A stretch of 63,152 nucleotides of DNA from Eubacterium sp. (GTDB lineage: Bacteria > Bacillota > Clostridia > Oscillospirales > Acutalibacteraceae). The notes beneath the pieces were generated by a model, which searched no databases, had not been told where the DNA came from, and saw nothing but the letters and a program-made list of their open reading frames with translations. The position numbers were made by a program, and so were the translations under genes. Each line of letters starts with the position of its first letter. Positions within the stretch are counted from its first letter, which is position 1. Shown here one piece after another: positions 56,923-63,152 of the stretch. The stretch is from contig JAFUEH010000012.1 of the NCBI GenBank assembly GCA_017463985.1, positions 1-63,152 on the forward strand, read 5' to 3'.

Positions 56923-57492
56923 TTAGTCCATCAATGATTTGCCGGAGCTCCACGCCTGGCCGACCTGTTCACCGGTAACATAATATCCGGCCTTGAACTG
57001 GTCAAACATCAGCAGTCCTGCCTTTTCGATGGCGATCCGGCCCTTTTCGTCCAGCACCGACTCATCGGCAGAAACATTGACGATCTTGCCGATAATGCTA
57101 TAAACATGCTCCGTATCCACGATCTCCGCCAGCTCACATTCCATCGTGATGGGGAATTCCTCAATGATCGGCGCGTTCACACGCTCGCTCTTGGTGGCCG
57201 TCAGACCGGAGCGCGCAAACTTATCGGCCATCGTATTGCCGGAAGCGATACCGAAAAAGTCGGCTTCCTTGATATGGCTGACATCGGCAAGGCTGACGGT
57301 AAACGCCTTGTTCAGCTTAATGTTCTTCACCGTCTTATGGGTTTCTGTCAGCGCCAGCGTGATCTTATCCATATCGCAGATCATGCCCCACGCAGCATTC
57401 ATCACATCCACTACGCCGTTTTCATCATACGTCGCGATCATCAACACCGGCATCGGATAAACCGCCGGCTTCACACCTAAATCTTTTCTCAT
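56923..57492 (-). CDS. Flavin reductase family protein
   Basis: About 189 residues of the FMN-binding split-barrel fold. YPMPVLMIATYDENG near the start, MNAAWGMICDMDKITLAL, VSLADVSHIKEADFFGIASG and the Ile/Met-rich core are typical. Members reduce flavin with NAD(P)H or carry FMN in electron transfer. The ATG at 57492 has AAAGGAGG nine bases upstream; the frame is open 39 bases further. Stands alone between two terminators or promoters. Confidence 0.87.
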   Translation of the reverse strand: MRKDLGVKPAVYPMPVLMIATYDENGVVDVMNAAWGMICDMDKITLALTETHKTVKNIKLNKAFTVSLADVSHIKEADFFGIASGNTMADKFARSGLTATKSERVNAPIIEEFPITMECELAEIVDTEHVYSIIGKIVNVSADESVLDEKGRIAIEKAGLLMFDQFKAGYYVTGEQVGQAWSSGKSLMD

Positions 57493-57557
57493 GTCAGGTG
57501 ACCTCCTTTTTTTGCCATTATTATACCACACCTGTCAAGAGGGCCGATCGCACGGCC

Positions 57558-59273
57558 TTACAACGCCTGCTGTAAGCGCAGCATCTTCGCAAAGGTGCCG
57601 TCCTGTGCCGCCAGCTCCTGCGGCGTTCCCTGCTCCTCTGCCCTGCCGTCCTTAATCACCACGATCTTATCCGCCGCGGCTACCGTCCGCATACGGTGGG
57701 CAATGATCAGCACCGTTTTATCCTTGATCAGTCGGGAGAGGGCTGTTTGAATCAAGGTTTCGTTCTCCGTATCCAGCGAGGCGGTCGCTTCGTCCAGCAA
57801 AATAATCGGTGCATCCTTCAGGAAGGCGCGTGCAATGGAAATACGCTGCCGCTCACCGCCCGACAGCAGCGCGCCGTTTTCACCGATCGGCGTCTGGTAC
57901 CCCTGCGGCAGCCGCGCAGCAAACTCATCGACGTTGGCCAGCTTCGCCGCTGCCAGTACCTCCTCATCCGTCGCGTCACGCCTGCCGACGCGAATATTTT
58001 CCATAATGCTGTTGTCAAACAGAGTGACATCCTGAAATACGATCGAAAACTGACGCAGCAGCGCTTCCGGATCAACGGCGGACACATTCACGCCGCCGAC
58101 GGTGATTTTGCCGCTTGTCGCGTCCCAAAAGCGTGCCGCCAAGCGCGAGACCGTGGTTTTTCCGCCGCCGCTCGGACCGACGAGCGCCGTCACCTCGCCC
58201 TGCTTTGCAGTAAACGAAACATCCTCCAGCACCTGCTCGCCGTTTTGATAAGCAAACGCAACGTGATCGAACACGATATCACAGCCCTCCGGCTGAAAAT
58301 CGCTCGTGCCCGTCTGCTTTTCCACGCCGTTCATTTCCTTGGTACGGTCGATGTTCACCTGTACGGCGTTCATGGAACCGAGGTAGATCAGCGTACCGCT
58401 CATCGGCTCATAGAGACGTGACACCACCAGCAGGAACATAAAGAACGTCAGCAGGCTCAGACTGCCCTGTACCAGCAGCGCGGCGCCGACCAGCGCGGTC
58501 GTAGCAATCCCCACCTTTAAAAGCAGCTGCGCCGGTACCACATACGCCGCAACGCCAAGCTCTGCGCGCATGGACTCCTTCTCATACCGATCGGCTGTTT
58601 TCAAAAAGCCGGCAAGATAGCTGTTTTCGGCATTGTTGCTTTTCAAATCCTTTGAGGCTTCGATATATTCCTGCAGCCCGTCCTCCAGCGCGACCTTGGT
58701 TTTGGTTTTTCGGTCGTTAAAGCGCATCTGCGCTTTCTTAGATAACCCGACGGTCAAAAGCGAGATTGGCAGCACCCACAGCGCGGCAAGCGCCATGCGC
58801 ACGTCAAAGAAAAACAGGGAGACCGCGATCAGCACCGTAGAAAAAACGGAACCGTAAAACTGCGGCACCTCGTGCGAAAAAGAGTGCTCGATTGCCGTAC
58901 AGTCACCGAGCAGCGTATTCGTCAGATCGGACAGATCCTTTTTGCCAAAAAAAGCAAGCGGCAGCCGACGCAGCGTTTCCGCCAAGGTGATACGACGCGC
59001 CGTCGACTCCTTATAGGTCAAGAAGAAGGTGGCGTTATACTTCCAAAGCTGGGTGGCATATATCACCAAAAAAGCGACCAAAATGCCGGCGCCGTAAAAC
59101 AGCACGCGTTCCTTGCGCAGCGTGCCGCCGAGCAGATCACCCACCATGTAGTAGAGCAGTCCGACCGGTAACATCAGTGCCAGGTCAGCCAGCGTGCAGG
59201 CAATGACAGCCTGTATAAAATCCTTCGCGCCCTGCTCCGTCAGCGCAAAGCGGTTCATCAGTTTTTTCACCAT
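57558..59273 (-). CDS. ABC transporter, fused permease/ATPase, half 2
   Basis: About 571 residues: six N-terminal helices, then an ATPase domain with Walker A GPSGGGKTTVSRL, Q-loop FSIVFQDVTLFD, signature LSGGERQRISIARA, Walker B IILLDEATASLD and H-loop IIAHRM. All motifs are intact. Pairs with the next upstream gene as a heterodimer. The ATG at 59273 is preferred (AGG eight bases upstream) over a GTG that overlaps the partner gene. Confidence 0.92.
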   Translation of the reverse strand: MVKKLMNRFALTEQGAKDFIQAVIACTLADLALMLPVGLLYYMVGDLLGGTLRKERVLFYGAGILVAFLVIYATQLWKYNATFFLTYKESTARRITLAETLRRLPLAFFGKKDLSDLTNTLLGDCTAIEHSFSHEVPQFYGSVFSTVLIAVSLFFFDVRMALAALWVLPISLLTVGLSKKAQMRFNDRKTKTKVALEDGLQEYIEASKDLKSNNAENSYLAGFLKTADRYEKESMRAELGVAAYVVPAQLLLKVGIATTALVGAALLVQGSLSLLTFFMFLLVVSRLYEPMSGTLIYLGSMNAVQVNIDRTKEMNGVEKQTGTSDFQPEGCDIVFDHVAFAYQNGEQVLEDVSFTAKQGEVTALVGPSGGGKTTVSRLAARFWDATSGKITVGGVNVSAVDPEALLRQFSIVFQDVTLFDNSIMENIRVGRRDATDEEVLAAAKLANVDEFAARLPQGYQTPIGENGALLSGGERQRISIARAFLKDAPIILLDEATASLDTENETLIQTALSRLIKDKTVLIIAHRMRTVAAADKIVVIKDGRAEEQGTPQELAAQDGTFAKMLRLQQAL

Positions 59274-59274
59274 A

Positions 59275-61050
59275 CTATGCACCTACCTTCCAGGCAACGG
59301 CCTTGTTATAATTTTCCCATAAAGCGGCATAGAGTCCGTCAGCAGCCAGCAGCTCGCTATGCGTTCCCTGCTCTGCCACACGGCCACTGTCGAGTACGAC
59401 AATACGGTCAGCGTCCTTCACGGTAGAAAGACGGTGCGCGATCATGATCACGGTTTTATCCTTCGCCAGCTCGCGGAAGGCTTTTTGCACCAGCACCTCA
59501 TTCTCCGGATCGGCAAAGGCGGTAGCCTCGTCCAAAATCAGCACCGGCGCATTTTTCAGGATCGCCCGCGCGATCGCCAGCCGCTGCTGTTCGCCGCCGG
59601 AAAGGTAAACGCCCTTTGTGCCGATCACCGTATCCATGCCGTCCGGCAGCTTGGCAATAATATCGTCGCACTGCGCGCGGTGCAGTGCGTCCTTCACGGC
59701 TTCGTCATCGGCGTCCGGTCTCGCAAGACAGATGTTATCGTAAACCGAAGCCTTCAGCAGCCGGCTGTCCTGGAACACATAAGACACGGTATTCATCAGG
59801 TCCTCCTGCCGCAGTTCCTTTACGTTCACGCCGCCAATGCACACCGTACCGCTCCCGGTATCCCAAAAGCGGGCAATCAGGCCGGCAGCCGTCGTTTTAC
59901 CGCCGCCGCTCGGACCGACGAGCGCCAGCAGCTTGCCGCTCTGCGCGGTAAAGGAAACACCGCACAGCGCCTCGGTTTCACTGTTTGGATAGCGAAAATG
60001 CACCTCGTCAAGGGTCACCGTATAGTCTGTCGGCACCGCACTGCTTTCCGGCTCGCTGAGCGGCTGTACCGCCAGCACGCTGTCGACGCGCTGCAAGGCG
60101 TCCGCAACCGTCATGCCGCCCTCGCTCATGAACATGATCTTGGCCATCGTGGTAGTGATCACCGGCGTGATAATAACATAGAAAATAAAGTTTAGAATAA
60201 TGTCCTGTGTGACGGCCGTTCCCTTGGTGAAGATCAGCACCAGCGCCAGCAAAAAGGCAAAGGTGCTGTTGATAAACAGCTGAAAGAACAGCATCGGCTG
60301 ACGGCAGCGTTTGGTATACGCCATACAGAATTTGCCGTAATCCTCGATGGTCTGCTTAAAGCGCGAAAAGGAATGTACCGTCTGTCCGAAGGTCTTGACC
60401 ACCGGAATACCGCGCACATATTCCACCGCGTTATTATTCATCTCCTCCAGCGCATTATTGTAAAGCGCCATATCCTTTTGCATCTGCGGCCCGATCATTT
60501 TCATCATGGCAGCAAACGCCAGCACGATCGGGATCAGACAGACCAGCCCGTAGCGCCAGTCATAAAAGAACATGATCACCAGCATCCCGAGCGGCGTCGC
60601 GAGCGCGGCGGCCATATCGGGCAGGTTGTGCGCCAAATAGCCCTCTGCCGCAGCCGAGGAGTCGTTAATGATCTTGCGCAGCCGGCCGCTCCCGAAATCA
60701 TCGCTGAAATGCACCGGCAACTTCTCAATATGCCCCACCAGCGCCTTGCGGATATTACCGGCAATGCGAAACGCCGCCTTGTGCGAGCACATCAGCCCGG
60801 CAAAATACAGCAGCATCGACACCAGTGCCAGGACGACCGCCCACACGCCGTTTTGTACAATATGCTTTGCGGCGGCAAAATCAGGCGCTACCGCGATCGC
60901 CTCCTGTATCATCCGATAGATCATGATCAGCGGCAGCAGCGCCACCAATGAGCTGATAAAGGACAGCGCCATCGACAGATAGATCAGCCCCTTGTGGCCG
61001 CCGGCGTACTGTAGCAACCGCTGCAGATCGGACGGTTTTTTCTCTTTCAT
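59275..61050 (-). CDS. ABC transporter, fused permease/ATPase, half 1 (IrtA/YbtP-like)
   Basis: 591 residues with six helices and an ATPase: Walker A GPSGGGKTTAAGL, signature LSGGEQQRLAIARA, Walker B VLILDEATAFADPENEV, H-loop IMIAHRLSTV. The DEATAFADPE stretch is typical of the IrtAB/YbtPQ branch, several of which handle iron-siderophore import. Together with the neighbouring flavodoxin, DUF3793 and repeated palindromic operators, a role in metal or heme/siderophore traffic is inferred. GGGGAGGT precedes the ATG. Confidence 0.9.
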   Translation of the reverse strand: MKEKKPSDLQRLLQYAGGHKGLIYLSMALSFISSLVALLPLIMIYRMIQEAIAVAPDFAAAKHIVQNGVWAVVLALVSMLLYFAGLMCSHKAAFRIAGNIRKALVGHIEKLPVHFSDDFGSGRLRKIINDSSAAAEGYLAHNLPDMAAALATPLGMLVIMFFYDWRYGLVCLIPIVLAFAAMMKMIGPQMQKDMALYNNALEEMNNNAVEYVRGIPVVKTFGQTVHSFSRFKQTIEDYGKFCMAYTKRCRQPMLFFQLFINSTFAFLLALVLIFTKGTAVTQDIILNFIFYVIITPVITTTMAKIMFMSEGGMTVADALQRVDSVLAVQPLSEPESSAVPTDYTVTLDEVHFRYPNSETEALCGVSFTAQSGKLLALVGPSGGGKTTAAGLIARFWDTGSGTVCIGGVNVKELRQEDLMNTVSYVFQDSRLLKASVYDNICLARPDADDEAVKDALHRAQCDDIIAKLPDGMDTVIGTKGVYLSGGEQQRLAIARAILKNAPVLILDEATAFADPENEVLVQKAFRELAKDKTVIMIAHRLSTVKDADRIVVLDSGRVAEQGTHSELLAADGLYAALWENYNKAVAWKVGA

Positions 61051-61088
61051 AGTTACCTCCCCTTGCTTCCGCAGCCGTTGCTACGGAA

Positions 61089-61113
61089 AATAGCTTCCTG
61101 TTACAGGAGCTAT
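61089..61113 (-). terminator. Hairpin between DUF3793 and ABC genes
   Basis: On the minus strand ATAGCTCCTG and CAGGAAGCTAT pair with one bulge and are followed by TTTTCC. A weak terminator or attenuator that would lower ABC expression relative to flavodoxin. Confidence 0.4.
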
Positions 61114-61133
61114 GTGTTTCGTTCTATCGCGTT

Positions 61134-61694
61134 TTATCCCACGTTCACCGTCAGCTGCAGAATGTCTCTGCTGCCGCTGGCATAAAGACGGGAATAAACC
61201 TCACGGCATTTTTTAAATCGGTTAAACATTTTCACAGCCTCGCACTCGTTGCAGTATACCTTCCAGCAGCCGGTGCACAGGCTGTTAGCGCCGGCGTTAT
61301 CAATAAAGCCGCGCACATCCGCCAACGGATAGCTCAGAAAGATACCGATCTCGTGCGGAAAGCCGTCCTGCTCCGCCAGCCGCTGCTGCAGGGTACACAG
61401 CGCGCCGTCCACGTCGGTACGGTCATAGCCATATTCATGCAGGAATTCCTGCACGCCGGGCTGCTGCAGATCGCGCGCCAGCCGTTTTTTGCGGCAGACA
61501 TAGATCAGGGCAAGGCCATCGCTCTCGCGCAGCACCAGCAGTGATACGCCCTTTTCGTCAAACAGCTCGTTCCAGGCGGCAACGGCAGCCTGCAGACCGG
61601 CTTCGCTTTCGTAGCGGCAGGTGAACATATTGGCTGTTTTCAGGGACGCCAGCGTCGGTGAACAGTGCGCAATCAAATACTTATCGAGTGTCAT
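61134..61694 (-). CDS. DUF3793 family protein
   Basis: 186 residues. HCSPTLASLKTANMFTCRY, HEIGIFLSYPLADVRGFI and CTGCWKVYCNECEAVKMFNRFKKCREVYSRL match DUF3793, an uncharacterised clostridial family that often accompanies flavodoxin and metal transport genes. Several conserved Cys and His residues suggest metal or heme handling, which is inference. AAGGAG precedes the ATG; nine bases after flavodoxin. Confidence 0.82.
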   Translation of the reverse strand: MTLDKYLIAHCSPTLASLKTANMFTCRYESEAGLQAAVAAWNELFDEKGVSLLVLRESDGLALIYVCRKKRLARDLQQPGVQEFLHEYGYDRTDVDGALCTLQQRLAEQDGFPHEIGIFLSYPLADVRGFIDNAGANSLCTGCWKVYCNECEAVKMFNRFKKCREVYSRLYASGSRDILQLTVNVG

Positions 61695-61703
61695 GGCCGC
61701 TCC

Positions 61704-62138
61704 TTATGCTACTAATGCGCCGCCGAGGGCATTGCACTTTTCGATCGCCTCGTCATCCGGCGCTTCGTTCGCGATCACGCCGTCCGCCGCCAAGCGGATA
61801 CCGGCCGCCTCACATTCCTCCTGCCAGGTACGCATCCATTCGCCGTCGCCCCAGCCGTAGGAGCCGAACAGCGCAACGCGCTTATCCGCCAAAGCGGCCT
61901 TCATTTCGTCAAACAGCGGACGGAATTCTGTATCCTCCAGCTCCTCTACGCCCATAGACGGGCAGCCCAGTGCGATCGCGTCAAAGTCCGCGGTCATGTC
62001 GGCGGTAAATTCGGCCGATGTATAGAGACTTACCTCCGCACCTGCCGCTCGGGCACCGTCCGCTACGGCGTTCGCCATTGCCTCTGTATTACCCGTTGCG
62101 CTCCAATAAACAACTGCTGCTTTCATATCATTCACCAT
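61704..62138 (-). CDS. Flavodoxin, short-chain
   Basis: 144 residues. The FMN phosphate loop YWSATGNTEAMA near the start and the isoalloxazine-flanking LGCPSMGVEELED and FGSYGWGDGEWM are clear. Flavodoxin replaces ferredoxin when iron is scarce, and its promoter carries the palindromes described at 62141-62191. Starts at 62138 (AAAGG seven bases upstream, inside palindrome 1) or at 62126, which gives the family's usual MKAAVVYW. Confidence 0.93.
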   Translation of the reverse strand: MVNDMKAAVVYWSATGNTEAMANAVADGARAAGAEVSLYTSAEFTADMTADFDAIALGCPSMGVEELEDTEFRPLFDEMKAALADKRVALFGSYGWGDGEWMRTWQEECEAAGIRLAADGVIANEAPDDEAIEKCNALGGALVA

Positions 62139-62140
62139 GA

Positions 62141-62156
62141 GTTAGCCTTTGCTAAC
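62141..62156. promoter_or_regulatory. Operator palindrome 1
   Basis: GTTAGC-CTTT-GCTAAC, overlapping the ribosome binding site of flavodoxin; the match extends by one A/T on each side. Confidence 0.75.
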
Positions 62157-62175
62157 TTCCTTTCCAAAATTATTA

Positions 62176-62191
62176 GTTAGCCTTCGCTAAC
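62176..62191. promoter_or_regulatory. Operator palindrome 2
   Basis: GTTAGC-CTTC-GCTAAC, lying just downstream of the flavodoxin -10 element at the expected transcription start. Confidence 0.8.
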
Positions 62192-62198
62192 CATCTTT

Positions 62199-62226
62199 AT
62201 TATACAACAAAATTGAAAAAAGTCAA
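62199..62226 (-). promoter_or_regulatory. Predicted promoter of the flavodoxin-DUF3793-ABC operon
   Basis: On the minus strand TTGACT (62226-62221) and TATAAT (62204-62199) with a 16-bp spacer. Confidence 0.8.
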
Positions 62227-62235
62227 CTGTTTTTA

Positions 62236-62264
62236 TTGACAAGTTAGCGAAAGCTAACTATAAT
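62236..62264 (+). promoter_or_regulatory. Consensus promoter of the ATC-hydrolase gene
   Basis: TTGACA (62236-62241) and TATAAT (62259-62264), both perfect, 17 bp apart. Palindrome 3 fills the spacer almost exactly. Confidence 0.9.
62243..62258. promoter_or_regulatory. Operator palindrome 3
   Basis: GTTAGC-GAAA-GCTAAC occupies 16 of the 17 spacer bases between the -35 and -10 of the plus-strand promoter, so a bound protein would exclude RNA polymerase. Confidence 0.85.
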
Positions 62265-62304
62265 ATTTTTGTGCAATGTAGAAAAAATTAAGGAGTGATC
62301 CATC

Positions 62305-62946
62305 GTGCAATATAAAGGCATTTACTGGACGGTATTCAGTCCACTGATCAAAAAGAGCATTACCGCGCGCTATTCCGCTGCGCTGGCCGAAAAAGCCATC
62401 AAAAACGGCAAAGCGGCCTACCGCGGCCTGCTGTCGCGCGCCGATGAGCTGGGGCCCGGCAACCCGATGGCCATGAACGCTTATTTCGCTTACGTATTTG
62501 CGGCAGCCTGGCTCGGTACAGACAAGGAGATCACGCCGGAGGGGATGGGCGAGGTCATGACCGACGTGCTGACCTCTCCCCTGTTAAAGACCTTCTTTGG
62601 CATGACGGATATTAATTCCAAGAGCGGCGCCACAAAATGGTACCGCGATATGAAGAAATACGAGACCTGGTACGACAAAAACAAGGACGCCTATCCGGTC
62701 AACTGGGTCGTGCATTTTGACGAAGCGGTGCACCGCGACGGGAGCTACTATCGCTTCACGCGCTGTCCGATCTGCGAATTCTGTAAGCGCGAGGGGATCG
62801 AGGAGCTGATGCCCTCCCTGTGTGCGACGGACGAGGTGATGTTCCGTCTGCAGCACGGCGTGCTTCACCGTCAGCACACACTGGCGCGCGGTGAAGGCGA
62901 ATGTGACTACTGGATCGTCGGCGATCAGGTAAAAGATCCGCAATAA
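62305..62946 (+). CDS. L-2-amino-thiazoline-4-carboxylic acid hydrolase family protein
   Basis: 213 residues from GTG (AAGGAG nine bases upstream). The C-terminal part, FTRCPICEFCKREGIEELMP followed by LCATDEVMFRLQHG and a final RGEGECDYW, matches the ATC-hydrolase family, named for an enzyme that opens a thiazoline ring to make cysteine. The CxxC plus His pattern suggests a bound metal. In Clostridia, members often lie in metal-regulated loci, and here it shares operators with flavodoxin. Actual substrate unknown; thiazoline rings also occur in siderophores. Confidence 0.82.
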   Translation: MQYKGIYWTVFSPLIKKSITARYSAALAEKAIKNGKAAYRGLLSRADELGPGNPMAMNAYFAYVFAAAWLGTDKEITPEGMGEVMTDVLTSPLLKTFFGMTDINSKSGATKWYRDMKKYETWYDKNKDAYPVNWVVHFDEAVHRDGSYYRFTRCPICEFCKREGIEELMPSLCATDEVMFRLQHGVLHRQHTLARGEGECDYWIVGDQVKDPQ

Positions 62947-63011
62947 ATATGACGTAATCAACATTATCTTATGATACAATCGTATTATCCGTAACAAAAG
63001 GCTGCCACCCG

Positions 63012-63152
63012 TTTGAACCGCCCCAGATTGTGCAGACAGCACAAAAAGGGCCACCAAGATAGAATATTAAGATTTAAGCAAGGAACTGACATCTTTGTTC
63101 AAGAGGTGTCAGTTTTGTTTTGTATTGAATACGGTAATTGTTGTAGAAATTG
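63012..63152. repeat. Right copy of the 141-bp terminal inverted repeat
   Basis: Exact reverse complement of 1-141. It follows the ATC-hydrolase gene after 65 bp of unremarkable DNA. Confidence 0.9.

Overview
This 63-kb window looks like a complete metagenomic or draft contig from a spore-forming, anaerobic member of the Clostridia (Oscillospirales-like, but the family cannot be fixed from the sequence). Evidence: strong GGAGG ribosome binding sites and TTGACA/TATAAT promoters, an intact sigK-type sporulation sigma factor with its pro-sequence, NrdR, a class II (Firmicutes-type) GalT, a TagF-like teichoic-acid polymerase, an [FeFe]-hydrogenase, WXG100/YukD proteins, and mostly TGA/TAA stops in dense operons. 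The two ends carry the same 141-bp sequence in inverted orientation. That is probably where an assembler stopped at a dispersed repeat.

Layout. 0.2-8.3 kb (minus strand): an operon-like run of LOG protein, nucleotide-kinase-like protein, membrane protein, MATE exporter, TagF-like protein, MurF and a voltage-gated K+ channel, mostly overlapping or nearly touching. 8.3-12.3 kb (plus strand): galT with a PHP phosphatase, then an ECF sigma factor with its likely membrane anti-sigma factor. 12.3-16.2 kb: repeat-rich spacer, nrdR, DMT transporter, TIM-barrel isomerase and aminotransferase. 16.3-17.9 kb: fumC and tRNA-Ala(CGC). 18.1-20.9 kb: fruK-ptsH-ptsI with no enzyme II. 21-26 kb: a zinc-ribbon/leucine-rich-repeat protein, then a GltD-like flavoprotein operon with [FeFe]-hydrogenase. 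26-28.2 kb: SDR dehydrogenase, methyltransferase and ECF-transporter S component whose promoter carries a CsoR-like palindrome. 28.2-33.2 kb: an envelope-stress operon resembling ydjGHI (SPFH, DUF4428-like, zinc-ribbon and TPM proteins) without pspA. 33.2-39.1 kb: lipoprotein, small conserved proteins and a two-kinase/one-regulator system. 39.2-45.2 kb: lysoplasmalogenase, then an accessory zone with DUF3990, GNAT, a 118-bp direct repeat with RlmD-like tail fragments, a broken hydrolase gene, an intact hydrolase and an rRNA m5U methyltransferase. 45.2-47.7 kb: a large zinc-ribbon membrane protein.

47.8-56.2 kb is the most unusual part: an A+T-richer island bounded by 36-bp direct repeats (35/36 identical) and ending a few bases before the sigK start codon. 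It carries a decayed type VII (WXG100) secretion locus: XRE regulator, tyrosine recombinase cut off in mid-gene and joined to the last part of EssC, YukD-like protein, three WXG100 proteins, an SLH-like lipoprotein, a membrane protein with eight TxVL repeats, and a surface protein whose two reading frames meet at an in-frame A-AAA-AAG slippery heptamer.

56.9-62.9 kb: flavin reductase, a heterodimeric ABC exporter of the IrtAB/YbtPQ-like type, DUF3793, flavodoxin, and a divergent ATC-hydrolase-family gene. Three GTTAGC-N4-GCTAAC palindromes sit on the two divergent promoters, suggesting one metal-responsive (probably DtxR/IdeR-like) control point for both directions. Functions are inferred from motifs read by eye; no searches were run.
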